A stretch of DNA of 26,145 bases from a virus. This document shows positions 19,473 to 25,994 of the stretch, in pieces; positions within the stretch are counted from its first letter, which is position 1, and every line of letters starts with the position of its first letter. The notes under the pieces were generated by a model, which was not told the DNA's origin, made no database searches, and saw only the letters and a program-made list of their open reading frames with translations. The stretch is from positions 1 through 26,145 of IMG/VR virus record IMGVR_UViG_3300040801_002960; one strand, written 5' to 3'. A program made the translations under genes and the position numbers.

Positions 19473-19955
19473 ATGACCGGCCTCATCATCCGAAAAACCC
19501 CCGAGCTAAAAGAGCGCCTCAGAAAGCTGAAGCTCGCCTCCGAGGCAAAGCCCGCAAGCTCAAAGCCTCGGTCCTCTGCTCCCCGCGTGAAGCGCTTTCT
19601 TCCCGGCGAAACCCGCGCCACTGTCGGCGCCGAAGGCTTCCGCGATCTTCGCCCCGACACCTACGGGCGAGCCACTGTTCGTAACGTCCTCTATGGCCAG
19701 GGCGGACTAATCGAGCGGGATCTCAATCCTCCTCGCCACACAGCACACGTGAACATCGGTGGCGAAGAGATCTCTCCCTGGTCCCTCGACTGCCACCAGA
19801 AGACGAGCATTCACCGCCTCTGCCGTCAGAAGCAGGGTGCAGAGTATATCAATAAATTCCTCACTTCCCTCCTCCACGCCGAGTACCGCGTCTGGAGCAT
19901 AAACGGCTGGACCTACCGCCAAGTCACCGCAGACACCTTCCCGCAGGAGATCTGA
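19473..19955 (+). CDS. Hypothetical protein, 160 aa
   Basis: Driven by its own promoter and a GGGAG ribosome site. The N-terminus is a basic helical segment (LKERLRKLKLASEAKPASSK) followed by a Ser/Pro/Lys-rich linker, then a mixed domain (RDLRPDTYGRATVRNVLYGQ; HVNIGGEEISPWSLDCHQKT; HRLCRQKQGAEYINKFLTSL) ending YRVWSINGWTYRQVTAD. Basic N-terminus and linker suggest nucleic-acid binding. It is coupled to the next gene (2-bp gap). No family is recognised. Confidence 0.7.
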   Translation: MTGLIIRKTPELKERLRKLKLASEAKPASSKPRSSAPRVKRFLPGETRATVGAEGFRDLRPDTYGRATVRNVLYGQGGLIERDLNPPRHTAHVNIGGEEISPWSLDCHQKTSIHRLCRQKQGAEYINKFLTSLLHAEYRVWSINGWTYRQVTADTFPQEI

Positions 19956-19957
19956 TA

Positions 19958-20308
19958 ATGAAAAGCTACCTCAACTTCCGCGAAAAGACAGAACTGGCAG
20001 AGAAGCTCAAGCAGCTTATAAACACCACGCCCGAGTCCAAGAACTGTGGATGGGAGGAACTCCCCCTCATCCTCAACGAAATCCACGGCACCGAGTATTC
20101 TGTCACTAACTGCCGCACCGTCGCCATCGCCCTCGGCCTCGACTCCTACTTCAAAGCCTCGCAGTCCCGAAAGGAGCGCATCGACACGCGCGTCTCCCAC
20201 CTCGAAGAGCAGCTCGCAGCCGTGACGCAGCGCCTCGAGATCTGCGAGCGCAAGTGGCTCCAGCACCTTCAGGGGCACACAGCACCCGCAACGGAGCAAA
20301 ACCCGTAG
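19958..20308 (+). CDS. Putative small regulator with a helical and coiled-coil plan, 116 aa
   Basis: A good AGGAG ribosome site precedes ATG 19958. Residues about 1-60 are helical with a compact arrangement (FREKTELAEKLKQLINTTPE; EELPLILNEIHGTEYSVTNC; RTVAIALGLDSYFKAS), and the segment TNCRTVAIALGL resembles the recognition part of a small helix-turn-helix. The C-terminal half is a probable coiled coil (RVSHLEEQLAAVTQRLEICE). DNA-binding domain plus coiled coil would suit a dimeric phage regulator, for example acting at the tandem operators, but this is inference. The stop lies in hairpin-B copy 2. Confidence 0.6.
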   Translation: MKSYLNFREKTELAEKLKQLINTTPESKNCGWEELPLILNEIHGTEYSVTNCRTVAIALGLDSYFKASQSRKERIDTRVSHLEEQLAAVTQRLEICERKWLQHLQGHTAPATEQNP

Positions 20309-20340
20309 GGCCAAAATCCTCGATTTTGTGCCCACACCAT
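20294..20340 (+). repeat. Hairpin element B, copy 2
   Basis: GGGCCAAAAT (20308-20317) pairs with ATTTTGTGCCC (20323-20333, T20329 bulged) around the 5-nt loop CCTCG. It aligns with 17316-17362; the GG next to AAAAT in copy 1 is CC here, with matching changes on the other arm. It overlaps the stop codon of the 116-aa gene. Confidence 0.65.
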
Positions 20341-20353
20341 TTACTCTAAAACC

Positions 20354-20461
20354 AGCGCCTAGCCGCGAGTGGCGCTTCAAGTAACTCGCGGCAGCCAAGG
20401 CGGCGCAGTCAGTCTTCGCCACTGGCTGCTCCTCCCCCCCAAGGGCCCGCCGTGACTTGGC
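20354..20461 (+). ncRNA. Candidate structured RNA leader with an H-type pseudoknot
   Basis: AGCGCC (20354-20359) pairs with GGCGCT (20371-20376), while GCCGCGAG (20362-20369), lying in that loop, pairs with CTCGCGGC (20385-20392): stems of 6 and 8 bp with joining loops of 2, 1 and 8 nt, a textbook H-type pseudoknot. Next, GCCAA (20394-20398) pairs with TTGGC (20457-20461), GGCGG (20399-20403) with CCGCC (20447-20451), and within it GCAGTCAGT (20405-20413) with ACTGGCTGC (20421-20429). It stands 46 nt before the start of an A+T-rich gene, so it may be a cis-regulatory element or an independent RNA. The family is unknown; the folding is by hand. Confidence 0.5.
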
Positions 20462-20507
20462 CAAGGGATCATCCAGCAAGGACGCTTTTATTCACAGGAG
20501 AAAACAA

Positions 20508-20825
20508 ATGAGTATTAATCTTACTTTAAAAAGATGTGATGAAATTGATAATTGGTATGTTTTAATAAATAAGGATACAGGAGACCGAGTTCCTTATTCT
20601 GTTTCCGTCGAAGGAACAAAAGAAGAGTGGATACTGATTTTAGCAGCAATTTTATCTGGTGTTGATGAATCATTTAAAAGATGTGCTGTTGGTGTTACTC
20701 GTTGCAAAGATAAAAAAGAATTTATTTTTTATAGTCCAAGAAATTCATATGAAACTTATGATTTTTATGAAGCTACTGATGAACAAGTTAAACAATTAAT
20801 AAAAAATGCCTTTGAAGAGGATTAA
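20508..20825 (+). CDS. A+T-rich, probably foreign gene, 105 aa
   Basis: ATG 20508 follows CACAGGAG by 7 nt; the frame extends upstream to a TTG at 20457 inside the structured leader, but the AGGAG/ATG pair decides the start. The codons are AAA/AAT/TTT-type, unlike the neighbours: G+C is 13 of 60 bases at 20521-20580 and 14 of 60 at 20701-20760, far below the rest of the arm. The protein (MSINLTLKRCDEIDNWYVLI; NKDTGDRVPYSVSVEGTKEE; YSPRNSYETYDFYEATDEQ) is compact alpha/beta with an acidic C-terminus. No family is recognised. Codon use points to a recent acquisition from an A+T-rich genome. Confidence 0.8.
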   Translation: MSINLTLKRCDEIDNWYVLINKDTGDRVPYSVSVEGTKEEWILILAAILSGVDESFKRCAVGVTRCKDKKEFIFYSPRNSYETYDFYEATDEQVKQLIKNAFEED

Positions 20826-20833
20826 ACAAACCC

Positions 20834-21214
20834 ATGATTACAGAACTTGATCTAGCTATAAAGCACTGGTGGGATAACGCCCGCAAACACGACGAAGGGC
20901 TACCCTACTCAATCTCAGCAGGTTCTTGTAGCCTGTGTATGAATCGAGAAACAGATTATGGTGTACTCTGCGACATGAAAGGAAGCCCATGTCCTATCTA
21001 CCAAGTCACTCAAAAAGAGGATTGTTTTGATACTCCGTGGTATGATATACTGCATAAGGAGTTACACCCAGTAGTCATGGCTTGGTGGCTGGAGGATCTC
21101 CGCGCCGGGCGCGCCAGCCCATTCCTATATGGGTCTCTGGCCTATTATTACCTTAAGCATGCCTTTCCATTTCGTGAGAATACCACTCCATTTAGAGAAT
21201 CAACAGAGTCATGA
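20834..21214 (+). CDS. Cys-rich protein, possible zinc binder, 126 aa
   Basis: ATG 20834 is 8 bp after the A+T-rich gene with AGAGG as ribosome site. The segment SAGSCSLCMNRETDYGVLCD with a following SPCPIY supplies four Cys (about residues 34, 37, 48 and 55) in a CxxC...C...C pattern that fits a zinc ribbon. Phage proteins with a 'CSLC...C...CPIY' section and an N-terminal helix (ELDLAIKHWWDNARKH) are familiar to me but unnamed. The C-terminus is hydrophobic and aromatic (MAWWLEDLRAGRA; LYGSLAYYYLKHAFPF). Composition is intermediate between the A+T-rich gene and the arm. Confidence 0.7.
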   Translation: MITELDLAIKHWWDNARKHDEGLPYSISAGSCSLCMNRETDYGVLCDMKGSPCPIYQVTQKEDCFDTPWYDILHKELHPVVMAWWLEDLRAGRASPFLYGSLAYYYLKHAFPFRENTTPFRESTES

Positions 21215-21453
21215 ACACCGAGCAAATCTGTCGCGCCCTCCGCATCGACTGGAAGGTCGCCCACCAAGCAACAACCCGCGAGGACCAAATCCACCGCTGG
21301 AGATCCATCGTCGGAGTAATCGACGGCCTCATCCTCGCCCTCATCTACTGCCTCGACGAGCCGCTTCCTGACGAGATCTACGAGGAACTCCGAGGCGAAC
21401 TCGAACTCCTCCGCGCCATCGCCTACGATCACCTGTATTGGAGCCTCTTATGA
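21211..21453 (+). CDS. Hypothetical helical protein, 80 aa
   Basis: Starts in the stop of the preceding gene (ATGA, 21211-21214) and ends in the next ATG (21450-21453). The 80 residues are helical and acidic, with two amphipathic segments (RSIVGVIDGLILALIYCLDE; YEELRGELELLRAIAYDHLY). The first could be a peripheral membrane helix. It belongs to the overlapping mini-gene run; no family is recognised. Confidence 0.65.
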   Translation: MNTEQICRALRIDWKVAHQATTREDQIHRWRSIVGVIDGLILALIYCLDEPLPDEIYEELRGELELLRAIAYDHLYWSLL

Positions 21454-21659
21454 AAACCCGTCGCGTCTTCACCCAAGACGAAGTGATCGAGCTGGTCGAT
21501 CCCCTCGGCAACTCCGTGCTCAAAGCCCACGTGACAAGAGGCGCGCGCGGAAACCTCCAAGTCCTCGTCTATTCTCAGCCGGGCGCGCGCGTCCACCTCG
21601 ACCCGCCGCAAAGCGCTCTCCCCATCATCCTCTCTGAAGACTGGCTGCCAGAGGAGTAA
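21450..21659 (+). CDS. Hypothetical protein, 69 aa
   Basis: The true start is ATG 21450 after GGAG, overlapping the previous TGA; an in-frame TTG upstream is not used. The 69 residues are beta-rich (RRVFTQDEVIELVDPLGNSV; HVTRGARGNLQVLVYSQPGA; DPPQSALPIILSEDWLPEE), like a small SH3- or barrel-type fold, with no Cys and no membrane segment. Possible roles are protein or RNA binding, which the sequence does not decide. Confidence 0.65.
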   Translation: MKTRRVFTQDEVIELVDPLGNSVLKAHVTRGARGNLQVLVYSQPGARVHLDPPQSALPIILSEDWLPEE

Positions 21660-21662
21660 GAT

Positions 21663-21857
21663 ATGTCCCACTCCGACTCAGCCGCCCGCCTTGCGCGCGA
21701 GCTAATCCGCGACAAGCTCCTAAGTGAGATCGATAATCCCCACTCCCCCGAGTGGGCCATTCGCGAAAGCGATGAAGTCGCTCTGCTCTGCCTCAAGGCC
21801 ATCAAAGAATCAACCGAGATCCATCTCTCCATTCACCGCACCAAGAGGAAATCATGA
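21663..21857 (+). CDS. Hypothetical protein, 64 aa
   Basis: ATG 21663 follows GAGGAG by 8 nt and starts 3 bp after the previous stop. The 64 residues are helical (SAARLARELIRDKLLSEIDN; AIRESDEVALLCLKAIKEST), with a Lys/Arg C-terminus (RTKRKS). The stop overlaps the ATG of the coiled-coil gene. No family is recognised. Confidence 0.65.
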   Translation: MSHSDSAARLARELIRDKLLSEIDNPHSPEWAIRESDEVALLCLKAIKESTEIHLSIHRTKRKS

Positions 21858-22171
21858 ACATCTCCCACCTCACTCTCGACGAAGCCCTCAGCACCTACAA
21901 TTCTCTTGACTCCAGCAAGGAGCGCGACGCACTGGCACACCATCTCGTCTCCTTTCTTGAAGAGAAGGAAGAAGAGATCCTTTCCCTCACCAACGGCCTA
22001 GAAAACTCCGAAGAGAAGATCTCAAGCCTCGAGCAGCAACTCGAAGGCCGCGACGACGAGATCATGGGACTCCGCGACGAGATCGCAGACCTCGAGACAG
22101 AGAAAGCAAACCTCGAGGACGAGATAGAGAAGCTCGAAAACCAGATCGCAGAGCTGGAGGACCAGCTATGA
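21854..22171 (+). CDS. Coiled-coil protein, 105 aa
   Basis: Almost the whole protein is a heptad-repeat coiled coil from residue 33 on (LVSFLEEKEEEILSLTNGLE; SLEQQLEGRDDEIMGLRDEI; LETEKANLEDEIEKLENQIA), rich in Glu and Leu, with regular a/d Leu/Ile positions. The first 30 residues (MNISHLTLDEALSTYNSLDS) form a short globular head. It probably oligomerises as a rod and may scaffold another product of this cluster; the next gene codes for a tiny membrane protein. It overlaps both neighbours by 4 bases. Function unknown. Confidence 0.7.
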   Translation: MNISHLTLDEALSTYNSLDSSKERDALAHHLVSFLEEKEEEILSLTNGLENSEEKISSLEQQLEGRDDEIMGLRDEIADLETEKANLEDEIEKLENQIAELEDQL

Positions 22172-22281
22172 GCCTCGACAACCTGTTCCTGCTTCTCGCC
22201 GGGCTGGCCTGCTTCATGGGGGCCTTGGCCATCGGCGCTTATTTGGCCGAACTCGGCGAAAGCCGGGGGTGGTGGAGATGA
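22168..22281 (+). CDS. Tiny membrane protein, 37 aa
   Basis: ATG 22168 overlaps the previous TGA (ATGA) and has GGAGG nearby. The product is 37 residues: a short polar N-terminus, one hydrophobic segment (LFLLLAGLACFMGALAIGAY, residues about 6-25) and a charged tail ending RGWWR. Small single-pass proteins of this size in phages often act on host membranes or as regulators of lysis or stress. The end at 22281 overlaps the start of the next gene. Too short to classify. Confidence 0.6.
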   Translation: MSLDNLFLLLAGLACFMGALAIGAYLAELGESRGWWR

Positions 22282-22493
22282 TGAGACTACGGCTAACTCA
22301 CCGCACCAGACAGACATTTGGCTCAGGATACTCTCGCCACATTTGGGTAGGTCAGCAGTGGAACGCTCTTACTGAGCAGTGGGAAGACCGGACCAGCACA
22401 TATCCTACTGCTCGCGACGCAGAACTCACATTGCTGCGCAACATCGTGGATGTTGAGTTTGAGCCAACGCTAGAGATGGGAGAAACCTTATGA
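22278..22493 (+). CDS. Hypothetical protein, 71 aa
   Basis: The ATG at 22278, overlapping the preceding TGA, is chosen over a GTG at 22269; a second ATG at 22281 is possible. The 71 residues are mixed, with Arg- and aromatic-rich beta-like segments (RLRLTHRTRQTFGSGYSRHI; WVGQQWNALTEQWEDRTSTY) and an acidic helix (EFEPTLEMGETL). The composition is unlike a membrane protein. The stop overlaps the next ATG (22490-22493). No family is recognised. Confidence 0.6.
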   Translation: MMRLRLTHRTRQTFGSGYSRHIWVGQQWNALTEQWEDRTSTYPTARDAELTLLRNIVDVEFEPTLEMGETL

Positions 22494-22690
22494 GCGCCTG
22501 CATCGGATGGGCCGTTATGGCTTTCCTCTTCGGAGGAGCGGGGATGTTCTTCCTGATGGTCGGGATGCTGCATCGACACCGCTATGACGAAACCGAGGAT
22601 GATGGCCCGCGCACTTCAACGAGCAGCATCAAGCACCAGTCCGGCCCCGCGCCAGACTTCGCAGACGACGACGAAAGGAGATATTTCTAA
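22490..22690 (+). CDS. Small membrane protein, 66 aa
   Basis: Starts in the stop of the previous gene after GGGAG. Residues about 4-27 (CIGWAVMAFLFGGAGMFFLM) are a single membrane segment followed by a charged cytoplasmic or periplasmic tail (HRHRYDETEDDGPRTSTSSI). One anchor and a hydrophilic tail would suit a holin-type or accessory membrane factor, and the endolysin gene is two genes on, but there is no specific match. The lysis link is inference. Confidence 0.65.
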   Translation: MSACIGWAVMAFLFGGAGMFFLMVGMLHRHRYDETEDDGPRTSTSSIKHQSGPAPDFADDDERRYF

Positions 22691-22691
22691 T

Positions 22692-22901
22692 ATGACTAAC
22701 ACCAACTCAAAAGCCCCAACAATGCATTGCCGTCTGTGTGGGCAAAACGTACACAAGATTGCTGAAAGAGGGGCCTATCTAAAAAGGACCAGTCCAATCG
22801 GCACCCCGTTTATTGGAGAGTGTTATCCAAGCTGCGATGGCGAGCATGGAGACCAGGACGATGCATTAATTGCGGCGATCGAAGGCAACTTGGGAGGATG
22901 A
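22692..22901 (+). CDS. Cys-rich small protein, possible zinc ribbon, 69 aa
   Basis: The start is ATG 22692 after AGGAG, one base past the previous stop; an in-frame upstream extension (from 22584) lies inside the previous gene and is rejected. The motif MHCRLCGQNVHKIAERG carries two Cys (CxxC) and CYPSC two more (about residues 51-55), so a single zinc site of the ribbon kind is plausible. The C-terminus is acidic (DQDDALIAAIEGNLGG). It precedes the amidase by 6 bp. Confidence 0.65.
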   Translation: MTNTNSKAPTMHCRLCGQNVHKIAERGAYLKRTSPIGTPFIGECYPSCDGEHGDQDDALIAAIEGNLGG

Positions 22902-22907
22902 CAAGTC

Positions 22908-23555
22908 ATGAAAACCGACAAACCACTAAACCTGCCCGATTCATCGGCCAAGCAGATCGTCGCTCACTGGACCGGGGGGTCTTACGTCCCTTCGTCCCTT
23001 GACCGGAACCACTACCACTTCCTCGTAGACGGGGAAGCGGTGGTGCACCCCGGCGAGTTCTTGGTCAGCGCAAACGATTTTTTAGTGACCGGAGAGTATG
23101 CCGCACACGTCCGCTACTGGAACACCAAAACAATCGGCCTTGCGGTGTGCTGCATGGCCGGGGCCAAGGAAAAGCCATTCGACCCAGGCCGATACCCAAT
23201 CAAGCGCATCCAGTGGGACACGCTGGCAGAGTTGGCGGCAACGCTCTGCGTGCGCTACGGCATCCCGATTACAGAGAAGACCGTGCTGATGCACAGTGAG
23301 GTCGAGCCAACCATCGGCATCCCGCAGCGCGGCAAGTGGGACATCAACGTGATGCCGGGTGGCCATGCGCCGATGGACCCACAAGATGCAGGCGCGCAGC
23401 TCCGTAATGACGTGCGAACCGCTTACGCCAAGCTGACTTCTCCGCCCGCCACCGAATCCCGTGAGGTCACGGCAGCAGACATCCTTGCCATGCGAGACGA
23501 GTTGATACGGAAGATAGAAGACTCGTGCGAAGAGATGCTCGAAAAACTGAAATAG
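22908..23555 (+). CDS. N-acetylmuramoyl-L-alanine amidase-type endolysin, 215 aa
   Basis: Cleaves the amide between MurNAc and L-alanine in peptidoglycan at lysis. It reads as the T7-lysozyme/PGRP-type amidase fold (Amidase_2): AKQIVAHWTGGSYVP gives His20, HYHFLVDGEAV the typical substrate strand, VRYWNTKTIGLAV the segment usually near 'NxxSIGIE', HSEVEPTIGIPQRGKWDINV the second His (129) with Lys143 and Asp145, the usual third zinc ligand being Cys or Asp. About 150 residues of catalytic domain are followed by an acidic helical tail (EVTAADILAMRDELIRKIED), with no signal peptide, so export needs a holin. Its place in the early or middle arm is unusual. Confidence 0.8.
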   Translation: MKTDKPLNLPDSSAKQIVAHWTGGSYVPSSLDRNHYHFLVDGEAVVHPGEFLVSANDFLVTGEYAAHVRYWNTKTIGLAVCCMAGAKEKPFDPGRYPIKRIQWDTLAELAATLCVRYGIPITEKTVLMHSEVEPTIGIPQRGKWDINVMPGGHAPMDPQDAGAQLRNDVRTAYAKLTSPPATESREVTAADILAMRDELIRKIEDSCEEMLEKLK

Positions 23556-23564
23556 GAGGCAACC

Positions 23565-24059
23565 ATGAAAATCGAACTCGACCTTTCCGACATCTTCTAC
23601 GAAGGCGACGATCCCTGCGATTTGCAGGAAGCGATTAAAGCCGAAGTAGTCCGCGTAATCACGGGCAAAATACACAAAGGCATCGGACATGCTGTTGAGA
23701 TCGAGACAGCCAAGGTGATCCAAGATGAACTCCAATCCGCCGTCCGCGACCAGATGCCCGCGCTCATCGAAGACCTGATGAATGCGGAATACACTTCAGT
23801 CGATCGATACGGCAGCCAAGGCGGGCCGACCACCTTTCGAAAGGAACTGATCGCTGAAATCAACCGCAACATGGTCTACAAAGCAGCTCGCTACGACAGC
23901 GAAAAGAACGCCTTCACAAAGGCCGTAGACAGCACGATGGCCGAGAAGCTGCGGGAGTTCAAGCAACTTTTCAACAAGACCGTTGACTCCACCTTCGTCG
24001 CAGAGGCAATGGACTTCGCGGCGAAGAAGCTCGCCGAACGGCTGAAGATCAGCAAATAG
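23565..24059 (+). CDS. Hypothetical helical protein, 164 aa
   Basis: GGAGG precedes ATG 23565, 9 bp after the endolysin. A 164-residue, mostly helical acidic protein (MKIELDLSDIFYEGDDPCDL; EAIKAEVVRVITGKIHKGIG; AEKLREFKQLFNKTVDSTFV), with an N-terminal strand and several amphipathic helices. Phage genomes often carry a small acidic helical protein starting 'MKIELDLSxIF', of unknown role, and this one fits that description, by memory. It ends 9 bp before the next gene and belongs to the same transcript. Confidence 0.7.
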   Translation: MKIELDLSDIFYEGDDPCDLQEAIKAEVVRVITGKIHKGIGHAVEIETAKVIQDELQSAVRDQMPALIEDLMNAEYTSVDRYGSQGGPTTFRKELIAEINRNMVYKAARYDSEKNAFTKAVDSTMAEKLREFKQLFNKTVDSTFVAEAMDFAAKKLAERLKISK

Positions 24060-24068
24060 GAGACCACC

Positions 24069-24284
24069 ATGCCATACGTCATTTACCGAATCACCAGAGA
24101 CGGGAACATGCAGGCCCTGCACGAAACCGACACCTTCGAGGAATTACGTTTTCACGCCCTCAAGTATGGATATCGGTGCAGCCAGGACGTCTTCTACGGA
24201 ATGTGCAACACAGAGCGCCAGGACATCGGCATGGAAGATGGCCTGACCGACGAAGAGCGTGAAAACCTCCCACCAGGACTCTAA
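24069..24284 (+). CDS. Hypothetical protein, 71 aa
   Basis: A clear AGGAG ribosome site precedes ATG 24069. The protein begins with a beta strand (MPYVIYRITRDGNMQALHET) and has two Cys (RCSQD, MCN) and an acidic C-terminus (MEDGLTDEERENLPPGL). It is probably a small soluble alpha/beta protein. The TAA ends one base before the next ATG. No family is recognised. Confidence 0.65.
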   Translation: MPYVIYRITRDGNMQALHETDTFEELRFHALKYGYRCSQDVFYGMCNTERQDIGMEDGLTDEERENLPPGL

Positions 24285-24285
24285 G

Positions 24286-24537
24286 ATGACCATAGAATGC
24301 TACACCAAGGCCTGCCCCTATCACACTTGCCACACAGACCCAGAAGATGGCCCCTTCTGTTACGAGGATAACTGCCGTTTCGTTTCTGGTGCAGAAGTAT
24401 TCGCAGAGATCCGAGAATCCATCCTTTTCGGTTATCTCTGCGGCGGACCGACCAAAGACGGATACTGGCTGATAGCTGCGAGTGACGGAGATGGGTATCT
24501 CGTACACAATTCCATTATCACCCTGAGAAAACCATGA
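24286..24537 (+). CDS. Cys-rich protein, 83 aa
   Basis: The start ATG 24286 (MTIECYTKACPYHTCH) is chosen over an upstream in-frame ATG inside the previous gene. Five Cys cluster in the first 30 residues (CYTKACPYHTCH, then FCYEDNCRF), with two His between, which could hold one or two zinc ions. The rest is beta-rich (SILFGYLCGGPTKDGYWLIA; GDGYLVHNSIITLRKP). The stop overlaps the helicase ATG (24534-24537). Function unknown. Confidence 0.65.
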   Translation: MTIECYTKACPYHTCHTDPEDGPFCYEDNCRFVSGAEVFAEIRESILFGYLCGGPTKDGYWLIAASDGDGYLVHNSIITLRKP

Positions 24538-25994
24538 TCTACACCCCACAACAAGAAGCCTTTTTCGACACCGCGGCCTCTCGCGACAGCATCGCTCTGA
24601 AAGCGAGGGCCGGCAGTGGCAAAACCTTCTCCCTGCAAACCTGGGCTACCAAGTGTCAGTCCTCCGGCCTGTCCACCTCCTTCTCCAAGTCCACCGTCAC
24701 CGAGCTGGGCAAGAAGATGCCGCGCAAGTTCCCCGCGCAGACCCTTCACTCCATCGGCCTCGCCGCAATCCGCAACAGCGGCAAGTTCACCAAGATCGAG
24801 AAGTCCAAGCTCTACGACATCACCAAGCTCGTGATAGAGGACGCGGAGGCCGGATGGGATCTCCAATCCCCGGTCATGAAGCTCGTATCTCTCGCCAAGA
24901 CCTTCGGCATCATACCCGGCCAACTCACTACTCCCGCCCTGCTCCCCGACACCCCCGAGGAGTGGGAGAACCTGGCCGACCAATACGACATAACCTTCAA
25001 CGATGAGATCCTCTCCATCTGCCGCAAGGTCCTCACCATATCGAACACATCATCCCTAAAAGACGGGCTCATCGACTTCGATGACATGCTCTACATCGCC
25101 CTCCTCTGGCCGCATCGCTTCCCGCGCTTCCCCACCCTCATCGGAGACGAGGTGCAGGACTGGAACACCCTCCAACACATGATGGCTGGAAGACTTCTGC
25201 TCCCCGGCGGTCGCATCATAGTCGCGGGCGACCCTCGCCAAGCCATCTACGCCTTCCGTGGCGCCCTCGCAGACTCCTACTCTGCCCTCATCTCCCGCTT
25301 CAAGATGCAGGAGCTTCCGCTCACAGTCTCCTTTCGCTGTCCCAAGGCCGTGATCCAAGAAGCTCAACGCTGGGTTCCCGACATCGAAGCCGCGCCCGAC
25401 GCAATCGAGGGCCGCGTAGAGACCCTAAGCGACCTCCACATCCAGTCCGTCCCTCCTATCGTCCTCTGCCGCAACAATGCACCGCTTATCCGCCTCGCAC
25501 TCAAGCTCCTGATCTCGGGCCGAACCGCTGAGGTCGCGGGCCAAGACATCGGCAAGGGTTTAATCTCCCTCACAAAGCGGATCACTAAACGAAATCTGTC
25601 CTCAAGTGACTTCATCGACCGCCTCCAGAAGTGGGCCGACCGCGAAATCTCCCGCAAGCCCCGCTCCAAAGGCCGCGTTGAGGACAAAAAGCTGGCTCTC
25701 ATCGCCCTCGCAGAGCACCACAAGGACCTGAAGGGGGTTCAATCCCACCTCTCCAGCCTCTATCCCAACCCAAATGATCGAAGCTATCGGCCCGCAGAGG
25801 TCCAACTCTCCACCATCCACCGGGCAAAGGGCCGCGAGTGGCCGCACGTCCTCTTTCTCGACCCTCACCTGCTCCCCAGCAAGTACGCGGAACAGGAATG
25901 GGAACTGGTTCAAGAGGATAACGTTGCCTATGTGGGAGTAACCCGCTCCCAGGACACCCTCCAATACATCAAGTCCGAGGAAATCTATACATGA
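24534..25994 (+). CDS. Superfamily 1 DNA helicase, UvrD/Rep-like, 486 aa
   Basis: Unwinds DNA with ATP during replication, recombination or repair. Motifs in order: Q motif (YTPQQEAFF, residues 3-11), motif I/Walker A (ARAGSGKT, 24-31), motif II/Walker B (DEVQD, 205-209), motif III (AGDPRQAIYAFRG, about 231-243), motif IV (LTVSFRCPKAV, about 263-273), motif V (STIHRAKGREW, about 424-434) and motif VI (VAYVGVTRSQDTL, about 464-476). All key residues are present. At 486 residues it is shorter than bacterial UvrD (about 720), a compact form like phage Dda. It overlaps the previous gene (ATGA) and the next. Confidence 0.92.
   Translation: MIYTPQQEAFFDTAASRDSIALKARAGSGKTFSLQTWATKCQSSGLSTSFSKSTVTELGKKMPRKFPAQTLHSIGLAAIRNSGKFTKIEKSKLYDITKLVIEDAEAGWDLQSPVMKLVSLAKTFGIIPGQLTTPALLPDTPEEWENLADQYDITFNDEILSICRKVLTISNTSSLKDGLIDFDDMLYIALLWPHRFPRFPTLIGDEVQDWNTLQHMMAGRLLLPGGRIIVAGDPRQAIYAFRGALADSYSALISRFKMQELPLTVSFRCPKAVIQEAQRWVPDIEAAPDAIEGRVETLSDLHIQSVPPIVLCRNNAPLIRLALKLLISGRTAEVAGQDIGKGLISLTKRITKRNLSSSDFIDRLQKWADREISRKPRSKGRVEDKKLALIALAEHHKDLKGVQSHLSSLYPNPNDRSYRPAEVQLSTIHRAKGREWPHVLFLDPHLLPSKYAEQEWELVQEDNVAYVGVTRSQDTLQYIKSEEIYT

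Noticed and set aside
20354-20461. tRNA or tmRNA in the structured leader
   Set aside because: No acceptor stem with a CCA end, no T-arm consensus and no anticodon-like loop; the fold is a pseudoknot plus one stem.
20457-20507. TTG start for the A+T-rich gene
   Set aside because: It lies inside the structured leader without a ribosome site; ATG 20508 has AGGAG at 7 nt.
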